A stretch of DNA of 64,000 nt from Oscarella lobularis (taxonomy: Eukaryota > Porifera > Homoscleromorpha > Homosclerophorida > Oscarellidae). The stretch lies in assembly GCF_947507565.1 (NCBI RefSeq), contig NC_089175.1, positions 2,593,733 through 2,657,732 of the forward strand, written 5' to 3'. This document shows, piece by piece, positions 30,001 to 41,213 of this stretch. The first letter of the stretch is position 1. The number at the start of each line of letters is the position of its first letter. The translations under genes and the position numbers were made by a program. The notes beneath the pieces were generated by a model, which searched no databases, had not been told where the DNA came from, and saw nothing but the letters and a program-made list of their open reading frames with translations.

Positions 30001-33000
30001 CAAAGCGATCGGTCTCGCTCCGCCGAGGGCTCTTCGACCGAAATATCGAAAGGTCGACGATCCGAAAATTATCTACGCTCCGGGAGAGCGAGGAGCCGGC
30101 GACGATGCCGAATACGCGGAAATGATGCTAGGACCGAGAGGAGTCGGCGTCGGCGCCTCGACGGACGTCACTCCGTCGTCGAGTCGCTTGCCAATTCCCG
30201 GCGCCGAGAATCAGAACGAATTCGAATTGGAGAACTTTGGCGTTCGAACGTTGTTCGACAAATTGGAAGATCAGAATTTGCACGTGAAATCGCAACTGGC
30301 TCGACAGCAGCACGACTTGCAGTCGTTCTACGAGAGAATGTGTCAACAGACGGAAAACCTAAAGGCAATGTTGGAGGGAATCGATTTGAAGAGTCTTATC
30401 GAGCGGAGACGACAAACGGTTGCGAATTTGATGGAAGACGAAGCGTTTGCCGGCACTGCGACACCGGCGGCGGCGGCAGTCGGTCGACGAAGATCGTCGG
30501 TGAAATGGATGCGAAAAGGCGAACGAGAGGAGGAGCTTTCTGCCGTTTTGCAAGATCTTTTGGAGAGAATTACGTCCGGTTCGCTCGTTTTGGGAGGCGG
30601 CGAGCCGGTGCACGCGCAGATGCAACGAACGACGACGAAAGCCTCTCTGAATCCTGCTTCTTCTTCGTGGAAGATGCTCGATCAAGGCGAGTTGCTGAGA
30701 CGTCAAAATGCGGAAAGAATTCAACTAGAACAGGATCTATTGAACGAGGAAGCGAAGGCCGTCGAAGTTCTGTTGAAAGAACAGGTAACGAGGATAGATT
30801 ATGCTAGAAGAGTCTAAACGTTTTAACTTTTTTTTTATTCGTTCCCAGGACGAGCAGAAACAAACGGTCATCAACGACTTGTCCAAGGTGTTGGCCGAGA
30901 AGTTGACGGAGAAAAATTGGAGCGAAGACGATATGAAGAGAATCGTAGAGGATCACGATCAGTACATGGAAAATCAGCTGTCCGCGCTGAGCGACGAGAA
31001 GGGGCGTCATATGGCCGCGTTACGAGAGAAGCTAGCAAAGAGACGTATGGAAAAAGAGGCGTCGCTAAGAGCAACGCACGACGAACAAGTAAGGAGAAAC
31101 TCTGCATTTTAATTATAGAATTATTCATAAATTATTTTTAGGCTAGGAGGGCTAATATGGCTCTGCCGGATCAAGCTGTGGATGCGAAGAACGTGGCGGC
31201 CGTCTCGGAGAGAGCGGTTCGTCTGCAAGAAATGATAACGAGTGCTTTGATGAACGACGAGAAGCGAGCTCTGTCCGTTGAAATGGCCGAGCAATCAGAC
31301 GCTCAACTGGAAGAATTGGATAAACAGCTCAACGGAAACTTGGAAACTGCTGTGGTACGGGGAGAAAAAACAACGTGAAAGAAGATGTCGAGATTTGATC
31401 ACTTTTTTCTTTAGAACGGTTTGGTGGACGAGGGATTGATTTCTGTAGAAGATAGGCTCAAGTTGATGGAGGATCATTCGCTTCAGCGTCGTTCTCTGAC
31501 CGAGCAGTTCGAAGATCGTCGAAGCATGCAGGAACGTTTGTTGAAGACTCGCATGAGAGGGCGCAAGGCGAAAGCTATGAGACGACTAAAAGAGAAGCAA
31601 ATGCACGAGAGAAAAGAGGTAGTTCGATTCGCGAGCGAATTTTAGCTTCTCTAACGAATTCATTTAGCTCGAAAAGCTTCTGGACGACAAGTCGGCTAAA
31701 GGAGAAATTACCGAACGTGAACGGAAACAGAGTTTGGATCAACTGGAGAGAGATCAGGCACGCGAACGCGAAGAGTTCGAGGCGGGCTCCGCTGCAGTCG
31801 AGGAAGAGCACGTGCAAAAATTGCGAGAAGAAGTCAACGATCAGTTTTCCGAAGCGCTGAAAAACAGCTCGAAAGACGTACTGAAGAAAGTAAGATAAAA
31901 CATCGATATATCAAAGACAGACTAATTTATCGTGCTTACTAAAAAGGTCTCTGGGCTCCAGTCGTCGGCTGTTGACGATCGCAAGCAGAAGCAAATTCTA
32001 CAAGAATTCGATAAGCAGGCCGAGAAGATCGACGAAGCGTTGGCGTCGGAGCGACTTCAACACGGATCCGAAGTCAAGGTACCGAGAGAAAAATGACTCT
32101 GAAGGTATATCTTGTACTATACGCTGTTTCTCACTATAGGCAAAATTGGAGAAGAGAAGACTTCAGAAACAAGAGGAAGCTCGTCGGCAAATCGAAGAAG
32201 AGGCGACGAAACGGATGGTTGTCGAACAGAGCAAACGGGCCGAGGCGTCAAGCGTCGATCCGACTCAAGTGATTGTACCTGACGTCATTGTGCCGCGACA
32301 GTCGTCGGAAGAGAAGGCTCTCGCAAAGCAGCAGGCGAGAGCGCAAGAGGCGATGACGACGCGCTTGGAAGAGGAAGAAATGGAGGTGAAGGATAAGTTG
32401 GATCGAGAAGCGAGGAAAGAGGAGGACGAACAGAAGAAGAGAATTGCGTCGAAAAAAGAACAGGCTCTGCACGAGAAAAGGCAGAAATTGGCCGCCGTCT
32501 TGGCAGCAAGAACGGATATAAATGACGAGGAAAGGAAACAGGTAAGAGATAGATATATGACGAGCGTCTTCGTATATAAAATCGTTGTCTTAGCTCGTGG
32601 AAATGCACCAGAAGGAGCTGGAAGAGTTGGAGCATCGTCTTGATAACGAAAAGTCGCGTCAAGAGATGGCGCTTCGCGACAAATTGGCCTTGCGAAAGCA
32701 GAAACGTTTGGACGAACACAGGCGCCGAAAAGAATTGGAATTGCAGAAGGAAATGAGAGAAATGGATAAAGAGATGAAAGACGTCAAAAGCAGACAGGTA
32801 AATGAAACGCGTTTTTTGCTGCATCAACTCCAAGTTTTTTCCTCAGGTAAAAGAAGCCGAAAAAGCAGCTATGATAACAGGCATTCAAGAGAACAGCGTC
32901 GAGGCAGCAGACATCGTCATTAAAAAGGTAAAAGACCTACGGTATAGGGAAAAATTTCAATAAACGATTTTCTCCTAGGTTCTAGCTCAACGCCATGCGA

Positions 33001-35614
33001 AAGAGCTGGAGGATTTGGAAGCCAGTTTTGCTCAAGAGAAAAAAGAAGCGATCGACGACGCGTTGGCTTCCCTCATGGACAATCACGATCGCGACCGAGA
33101 CGAAATGCTTTCGAAGCATCAGCAGGCCATGCAAGATCTGATGGCCGACGCGGGCAAATTGCCTTCCGAGGAAGTGGAGGAAAAACGGCAGGAATTGATC
33201 AACACGCAGCAACTCGAGTTATCCGAACTCGAACAGAGTTACGCGCAGCAGAGAAAGCGACTCGAGCGCGGTAAGGCGACCGAATTGGCGATGAAACACG
33301 CGCAGGACAAGCTAGCGTTGAGGGAGAAACACTATCAGGAATTCATGACGGCGTTGAACGAATTGACGCCGGAAAATTCGATGAGTCGTCTGAGATCGAT
33401 TGAACAGGCTCGTGCCGCCGCTGCCGAATTGGAAGCCGTCAAACGTCGACTCGACGAGCAGAGAAAGGAGAACGAGCAAAAGATAGAGGAAGAGAAACGA
33501 GGTATGTAAAATTGAATTAAAAAACAAGTGGTTTTTTATTTTTTTTCTTCTTTTCAGCGTTTGACGAGGAGCAGCAGCGTCGATTGGACGAGGAATTAGT
33601 CGCGTTCGAACGTCAGATGGAGGAGGAAGCGGATCGCGAGGAAGACAAGACGAAGAAGTCGCTTCAAGTACTCGAAAAGCGTCGGCACGAGATGGTGAAG
33701 AAGTCGCGCGAGAAGACGGCGGAGGAAGTGAAGCGTCTAGGCGAAGAGGGTGCATCGGACGAACAACTGAAAGTCCTCCAGCAAAAGCATCAGGAAGAGG
33801 TCAGCAAATTGACGAGTCGAATGGAAGCGGACAAACTACGAATGACGAGCGAACTGCGCGAGAAACTCGCCGCCAAGCGCGAGCAACGACGCAAGGCGAA
33901 ACGCGAACAAGTCGAACTCGAAATGGCCGAAAGAAAACGCGAAATGGAAGCTCGAGAGGCGGAAGAACGCGAAAAAATGCAAGCAAACATCGCGAAAACG
34001 ATTCAAGAGACGGTCGTCGAAGTAGCAGAGATGACGACAGCGGCAACAACGGTAACAGAAGAACCCCAACCGCCCGTCTTCGAACCAATTCCCATCGTCA
34101 GCGGAACGGACTTCGATCCGACGGGAGAGCCTCTTCAGATGGTTCAGCCGCTCAGCGAAGAACAAGTAGCGTCGCTACTCCTCGCATCGCCTCTCTATCA
34201 CAAACTCGAATCGATCAAGTCTCTGGTGTTGAGCGGCGCGGCGAATCCGCGTCGCGACGCGCCAACGACGCCCGTCGCTCCCGGCGAAGGCTATCTCGAC
34301 GAAAAGGACAAGGAATGGAAAGACGACAAGGAACTGATTCCGCTTCGCGTCGACAATTTGGACTCGCGCGCCTTCGTCGTCTACAAATTCGGTCAATTCG
34401 TCTGCGACATGCTCGCCGTTCACTGCCGTCACAAACCCGTCACGCTTCTGCTCGCCGAACGCGTTCCGGCGAACGCTCACTTTCCTCGAAACGCTTATCG
34501 AAATTCTTTTGCGTACGACAAGACGAGCGGAATTTTGTACGTGCGACGGCAACGCTTGGACAGCGTCGGCGAATTCGTCCTCGTTCTCGTCCACACGTTA
34601 GCTCACATGAAGATCAACGATTTCCGGGACGACGGCAATGCCGATTTCGTGCGCGAATTTCATCGCGGATTGTCCGTCTGCTGCGACGATATGTTTTTCG
34701 CTCGCTATCGTCGCTCGCAAGCGTTGAATAAGGCGCGAGAGGAGGGAGTCGATCCGGGCGCGAGTTTGCTCGACGGTCTCTACGGTCAAGCGCACACGGA
34801 AGCGGAGAAGTCGGACGTCGTCGAAGATCTTCTCGATTTGAAGTTGCTGCGCGGCACGATGAGCGACGGCGCTCATTTCGCGCCCGAGGTCCTGTTCAGT
34901 CGAATGGCGAAGTATTCGGGATTTTCGCAAAATGCCAAATTGCGCCAATACTTGGGTTTGGTCGAGGAGAAAATCGCCGCCTTTGGTACGGGCGCGAGTG
35001 CGTACGTCGAACGACGGCTGAACGAGATGGAGACGAAAGAGGGAAAGATGAGCGCCGTTGCCATGTCGGACGTTCGACCGGCGACGACGATGGGACGGCC
35101 GACGATGACGCGCGAGCGGAGCGGAAACGAGTTGTGGGGACGAGCGCGACGCAACGTCATGCACTCGTACGCTTCGGGAAAATTGGCGAATTTGGCTGAA
35201 GAGGTGAGCGGAAAGCAGAAGGACTTATACAAGCATTTTCTCGAGTTGCAAGCCAACGAGCTCGAGACCCGCGTCGATAATCTCGACATCGAGTACGCCG
35301 CTCAGGCGCGGGAGATCATCGAACTGTCGGACACGGTGAAGGGCATGGAGCAGGAGTTGTCGAGGCAGAACGATCGATTGAAGGCGGTCGACGAAAATTC
35401 GGAAGAGCACGGTCGTCAGGTCGGTCTGATTCGCGAGCTCACCGGACGTTTGACCAAAGCGAAGCACGGCATTGCCACCGTCGAGGCAAAGAAAGCCGGA
35501 ACGTTGAAGCGAATGGAGGAATTCAAAGCTCAGCTCGAAACGAAACAACAAGCGTTGAAGCAGTATGTCGACAAAGAGCAGGCAAGCGAGAAATTTGAAG
35601 ACTTGCTATCGTAA
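2..35614 (+). CDS. Giant single-pass membrane protein with ephrin-receptor-like Cys-rich repeats and coiled-coil tail (5' partial)
   Basis: I joined 21 exons in one frame: 2-1166, 1225-1429, 1483-1803, 1865-3684, 3738-4258, 4312-5554, 5610-6190, 6247-6429, 6482-6676, 6739-7344, 7400-30784, 30849-31088, 31142-31354, 31415-31618, 31668-31889, 31947-32078, 32140-32541, 32594-32797, 32847-32927, 32979-33501, 33558-35614. They total 34,503 nt, 11,500 residues plus a TAA stop; the N-terminus lies outside the window. Every intron is GT-AG and 49-64 nt. Visible residues 1 to about 9557 are CPxGxYC / GTYxxxTG Cys-rich modules (Ephrin_rec_like, GCC2/GCC3 type) with many N-glycosylation sequons. A furin-type RKRRKR lies near residue 9640, then a beta-rich stretch, then a transmembrane helix at about 9788-9812 (nt 29921-29995). 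The tail is Lys/Glu/Arg-rich coiled coil, with a more globular part near 10990-11260. The orientation makes it an outside-in single-pass protein, probably for adhesion or matrix contact (inference). I recognise no named orthologue. Confidence 0.9.
7400..30784 (+). other. Single 23.4-kb internal exon of the giant gene
   Basis: The exon begins after an acceptor at 7398-7399 (reading VNESYGG) and ends before the donor at 30785 (reading KEQ|DEQKQ). It is 23,385 nt, exactly 7,795 codons with phase 0 at both ends, and has no stop in frame. It carries most of the Cys-rich ectodomain, the furin-type site, the transmembrane helix and the start of the coiled-coil tail. The ten upstream and ten downstream exons are all ordinary in size (81-2057 nt). 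This suggests that the long exon grew by internal duplication without gaining introns, or that introns were lost from it. Confidence 0.88.
8687..25652 (+). repeat. Higher-order protein-coding repeat, about 2.1 kb per unit, nine marker copies
   Basis: A recognisable marker (a C-x-C-P-like start, then GG-[KR]-C, then CPEGS) recurs at about 8687, 10763, 12872, 14990, 17105, 19226, 21320, 23477 and 25652. Spacings are 2076, 2109, 2118, 2115, 2121, 2094, 2157 and 2175 nt, i.e. units of roughly 692-725 residues. A second marker (NHT-x3-[ERK]-CY-x-CPE) keeps step with it at about 18500, 20580, 22735 and 24840. The basic Cys-rich module is therefore nested in a long super-unit that was duplicated in tandem, and the copies have since diverged substantially at DNA level. 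Confidence 0.85.
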
Positions 35615-36092
35615 AAAGTAAAGAAACTGCGGCGATGATACTACTGTAGTGTATTTAGTGCTTTAGTAATAGAGTAAATGTACTACGTACAAACGTAAAT
35701 AATATTATATTGTTTGTGGTTGCTCACGTGGTCTTTTTTCTCGCGGAACCGGAACGGTTTCGGGGACCGCAAAGGAATTTCGGGAAGCCTACTTACGTCG
35801 ACCCCAGAGCATTCTTCGAATGACCATGTGCAAACGCAGCCGGCTCCTCCCCCCCTCAACACGAGCAAATCGGCGCCGAACGCATACGCCCACCCAAAGT
35901 AACGACCCTCCGGCGTCGTCGCGCCACGCCGGGCGACGAACGTAGACTCAGAACAACGAGAGAGAAACACGAAAGAATAAAGAAAAACGAAAACAGCCAA
36001 GAGAACAAAAGACAAAAAAAGAGAAAAACGCACACAACTGTCTTTGTCCCAAAGTACGAGATCGAGCGATCCCCGCGCGCTACTACGACGTA
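35615..36092. other. Intergenic gap between convergent 3' ends
   Basis: This gap separates the stop of the giant gene (+) from the stop of the tropomyosin-like gene (-). It should hold both 3' UTRs. I see no convincing ORF and no repeat. There is an A-rich tract near 35960-36030 that includes an AATAAA on the + strand at about 35974; whether the giant gene uses it is unknown. Confidence 0.5.
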
Positions 36093-36473
36093 CTAACTAA
36101 GCTCGCTCAAAGCGTCGTCTAATTCCTGTTGAAGCTCGTCGCGTTTCTTTTTCTCTTCGCGAACGTCGTCTTCGAGCTGATCGATCTCGGTTTCGAGCTG
36201 TTCGCATAGGGCCTCGTTCTCCGTCGCGCGCGTCTTCGAATCGACGAGCGCTTTTTCGAGTCGCTCGCGTTTCTCTTCGTTCTGCGACTCCGTCTTGTCG
36301 AGTTCCTCTTCGCGTAGTCTTATTTTGCGTTCGAGATCGCTCTTTTTCTCCTCGAGTTTGTGCGCTTCGTCTTCCAATTCTTTGCGACGCTTTTTCACCT
36401 CTTCGAGTTCGTCGCGCGCATTATCCCCTCGATCGCGCAATTCGTTGATCTTTCCTTTAAGTTTTGACGCCAT
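36093..36473 (-). CDS. Short tropomyosin-like coiled-coil protein
   Basis: The ORF encodes 126 residues in one exon, starting MASKLKGKINELRD and ending DDALSELS. After the first residues it is an almost continuous heptad-repeat helix, very rich in Glu, Lys, Arg and Asp, without proline or glycine breaks. The pattern (LEEKKSDLERK, LETEIDQLEDDVREEKK) resembles a tropomyosin segment, but conventional tropomyosins are 250-284 residues, so this is a half-length form or only an analogue. The open frame continues upstream of the chosen ATG, but that part is not helical and has no ATG, so I start at 36473. The gene is divergent from PDCD2 with 143 bp between start codons. Actin binding is inferred only from resemblance. 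Confidence 0.7.
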   Translation of the reverse strand: MASKLKGKINELRDRGDNARDELEEVKKRRKELEDEAHKLEEKKSDLERKIRLREEELDKTESQNEEKRERLEKALVDSKTRATENEALCEQLETEIDQLEDDVREEKKKRDELQQELDDALSELS

Positions 36474-36616
36474 GTTTCGGCTACTAGGACTTCGACAGAC
36501 GAGTGGATAGAGAACAGTGAGCCGGATCGCGGCAGGATAAATGGCAACTATGCGTTTGCCCGGATACGCTGCCCTTGGTGTGGAAAGTGTCAAATTTCGC
36601 TAACGCGCTTTAGAGC
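36474..36616. promoter_or_regulatory. Probable bidirectional promoter (tropomyosin-like / PDCD2)
   Basis: Only 143 bp separate the start codons of two divergent genes, so both 5' UTRs and core promoters must overlap here. I see no TATA box. The assignment rests on geometry alone. Confidence 0.55.
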
Positions 36617-37768
36617 ATGGATCTCGGCTTCGTCGAAAAGCCGGAAAGTCGGTGCACTCTACGCAGCCCGTTCTTTCCCAGCAAAGTAGGCGGTTTTCCT
36701 GCGTGGCTCGATCTCTCCCAACTTCCATCTTCCGATGAGACCTCCTGCGGGGTGTGCCGCTGCCCGACCGTCTTTCTCCTTCAAATATACGCGCCGGACG
36801 ACAGCAACGAAGCGACCTTTCATCGCACGATTTACATATTCTGCTGCAGGAACCCCGCCTGCCACAGAAGAAACGAAAACCGATGCTACAACGTCTTTCG
36901 CTGTCAATTACCCAAAGCCAACCCGTTCTACAGCGAAGAGCCCCCAAAGGAGGACTCGAAGCAATCTGTTGGGGTCGATTTGCCGGGATTAGCTGCTTTA
37001 TGTTGGGTGTGCGGCTCTTCGGGACCAAAGAGCTGTGGAAAGTGCAGACAGGCCCGGTATTGTAGCAAAGAGCATCAGTTGATGCATTGGAAGAATGGAC
37101 ACAAGGGCGAGTGTTCTTCTGGTCGTGTGCCGCAGCAGCAGCAGCACGATTTTTACGATTCTTCCGTCGTTCCTTCGTTTCTTTTTCCGGAGTCGTTGAT
37201 CGTCATCGAAGAAGAGGAAGAGCATAATGATGATCCAGCGAAAACGGATGAGGAGCGGATGGCTGACTATAGGGCTTACGTGCGTGAAAAATCCGAAGGT
37301 GTGTTAGATGACGATCAATTGGAAGACTTCGAAACGAGCCAAAAGGATAAGGTCTTTATGAAATTTAAGAAAAAGATCAAGAAAGAACCAGAGCAGGTAT
37401 ACAAATAATAAAAGGAAATTTAGCCTATAATTTTTCTGCTTTATTTAGGTTGTAAGGTATCAACGAAACGGAGAGATCCTGTGGGCATCTAGTGAACATG
37501 TTCCCAATGAAGTGGACATACCTCGTTGCCAATGTGGTTCAGAACGATTATTTGAATTTCAGGTTTGGAAATCAATTGATTTGATTTTTTTGATTTTAGT
37601 TTTGTGAGATAGATCATGCCTCAGCTATTGAATTATCTCGAGGTGGATTCTTTGTCCGAGTCAACTATAGACTGGGGTACATTAGTTGTGTACACGTGCG
37701 GCAAGAACTGTAGCGAGGGAGATCCGTATCACAAGGAATTTATTTGGAAGCAGGACTTTTCTTCATGA
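36617..37768 (+). CDS. PDCD2: Programmed cell death protein 2 homologue (MYND zinc finger)
   Basis: Three exons (36617-37396, 37449-37562, 37613-37768) give 349 residues, close to the usual PDCD2 length of about 344. The N-terminal PDCD2 half has the paired CxxC sites ([18 protein letters not shown]). A central MYND finger follows ([21 protein letters not shown], ending in HW...GHKGEC). The C-terminal PDCD2_C domain contains [36 protein letters not shown] and the terminal FIWKQDF typical of the family. In other eukaryotes PDCD2 proteins act as chaperones for the small ribosomal subunit protein uS5 (family knowledge). Both introns are about 50 nt. A broken inverted copy lies at 58067-58850. 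Confidence 0.95.
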
Positions 37769-37820
37769 ATTAATACCATTTATCCGATCACGTGAATCTT
37801 TGTACGGGGTCTCGCTTCAA

Positions 37821-38079
37821 GATGGCGGTAGGCCTTCTCGCTTTTTCGCCGTCTGAGACGTGTATTCTGACCTTTAGGCGGAGCGGTATAACATACACAG
37901 TCAATTGGAACACTGTAAGCTCAGCTGCGCTTATTTTAAAAACCCGACTTTATCCCTACTTTCCACAGTACAATCGAAATACGTTGGAACGGGCCACTCG
38001 GACACAACTAGATAGTACGAGATGCACTATAGACGGTGCAGTAGACTCTGAAAATCGTTTTCTAGCGAATGGACAGTAA
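37821..38079 (+). CDS. Small hypothetical ORF with possible 51-nt intron
   Basis: The ATG sits in CAAGATGGCGGT, a sequence resembling the YY1-type element often found at animal start sites. The frame is open to TAA at 38077-38079. It contains a GTAAGC...CCACAG segment (about 37917-37967) that could be spliced out as a 51-nt, frame-preserving intron. The product would be about 69-86 residues with no domain I recognise. It overlaps the start of the next small ORF by 11 nt in another frame. It could simply be a 5' leader ORF. Confidence 0.3.
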
Positions 38080-38358
38080 ATCATCATCGCGACAGCCTCG
38101 CTTCGTACATCGGCCACGACAACCTTCTAAGTCACATTTCGGTAGCGGAAAACGAATCCAAAGCACGCGTACGATTCAATCTACTTCAGGTAAAGATTAA
38201 TAGACACACCCCCGTGACCCGCTTAGAAGTGACGGGCTTTTTGTTGTCTACGTCAACGTGCACTCACTCTATCTCGTTTCTTTGCGATAGAAAATGCTCC
38301 AGCCGTGTGGTCCACCGCCAGAAAAACGAGAAGACTATTAATTGATTTTAGAACTTAG
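38069..38358 (+). CDS. Small basic protein, two exons (hypothetical)
   Basis: Exon 38069-38189 ends in TCAG|GTAAAG and joins in phase 1 to an exon at 38291-38358 after GCGATAG. The result is 62 residues, starting MDSKSSSRQPRF and ending RRLLIDFRT. It is rich in Ser, Arg and Lys and has no hydrophobic segment. Good splice consensus and a clean stop are the only support. I recognise no family. Confidence 0.35.
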
Positions 38359-38742
38359 TGTAGTCGTGTGTTCGCGCCCTATAATTGTGCTAAGAGACGG
38401 GAAGTCAACGAAGGAGTGGTCTCGCCGACCGGCCCGTCGACTCGTGCACGTGCGTTTGTAGTGCCGTCGAATCCGTACGCGAAAAAAAGAGGAAGCGACG
38501 GCGCTTTTACGGGTATAGCCTAGTGCGCATGCGCGTAGTCACGTCGGCCATTTTTACGAACGAAACCAGTCGCGACTGGCACCGATAAAAGGCCAATCGA
38601 AGGCGAATTTAGTCGTGTCCTTGCGAGAAATTACCGTCGATGCGGTCGCGTCGCACCTGAGATCAAAAAACGCCGAGATAATCGAGAAGAGGCCCGTCGC
38701 CATTGAAAAGAGAGGGGGACAAGCGAAAATCCCGTACGAGCA
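38359..38742. other. GSK3 5' flank / probable 5' UTR
   Basis: This 384-bp stretch has no supported gene. It contains GCCATTTTT at about 38549 (possible YY1-like element on the minus strand) and presumably holds the GSK3 core promoter. I see nothing else. Confidence 0.4.
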
Positions 38743-40612
<1,870 letters not shown>

Positions 40613-41072
40613 GCGAGCGATCTTCGCGGGAAGAGGGAAGAGGGAAGAAGAAAGAAGTCAGGTGACTCCAATGATTATTTTTCAGTTTAATAGAATGCGT
40701 ATGAATGCCCCTCAGTGTACATACGCCTACAGTGTGCATTGTGGCCTGTTTTTATGAGTCTAGCGTAGCTGTATTAGTCGGTGTTGTGTAGCCTTTAATT
40801 TTCCTTGATTCGTCTCTCGAGTGACGTCGGAATAGTATTGTAGTCCATTTCTCAACGTTTTGCGTCGTCGTTCTTTGAGGAATAGTCTATTTCTCAACGT
40901 TTTACGTCGTTCTTTGATGGTGGAACTGATGGTGGACACAGATAGAGCGCGCGCTAATTAGCGCAGAATTCGATTCAAGCAGCACCAGCAAAACTTGGTA
41001 ATTAAAATTAAACGAGACGAATTTGAGCATGCTTTAGTGAAAAAGAAAAAAGAAAAAAAGAAAGAAAAAATG
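40613..41072. other. GSK3 3' flank with imperfect tandem duplication
   Basis: No gene is supported. At about 40842-40920 a roughly 40-bp block (core CTCAACGTTTT, then CGTCGTTCTTTGA) occurs twice in tandem with small differences. A purine-rich tract at 41038-41070 is, on the minus strand, the T-rich terminator of the tRNA gene. Confidence 0.6.
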
Positions 41073-41146
41073 TGATTCCGCCCGGGCTCGAACCGGGGAC
41101 CTTCTGCGTGTTAGGCAGATGCCATAACCAACTAGACTACGGAATC
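41073..41146 (-). tRNA. tRNA-Val (anticodon AAC)
   Basis: On the minus strand the 74 nt fold as a full cloverleaf. The acceptor stem is GATTCCG paired with CGGAATC. The anticodon arm is TCTGC-CTAACAC-GCAGA with anticodon AAC. The T arm is CCCGG-TTCGAGC-CCGGG, and the discriminator is A. No intron is present and CCA is not encoded, as in eukaryotes. The RGTTCGANNC-type B box (GGTTCGAGCC) is intact. A TTTTTT run follows within about 5 nt and fits a Pol III terminator. It is divergent from RNF32. Confidence 0.95.
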
Positions 41147-41213
41147 CTCGCATGTAAGGAGTGCTTTATTTACGCTCTATATAGCTGCAGTTCAGTGTAA
41201 GTCTTCACAGGAA

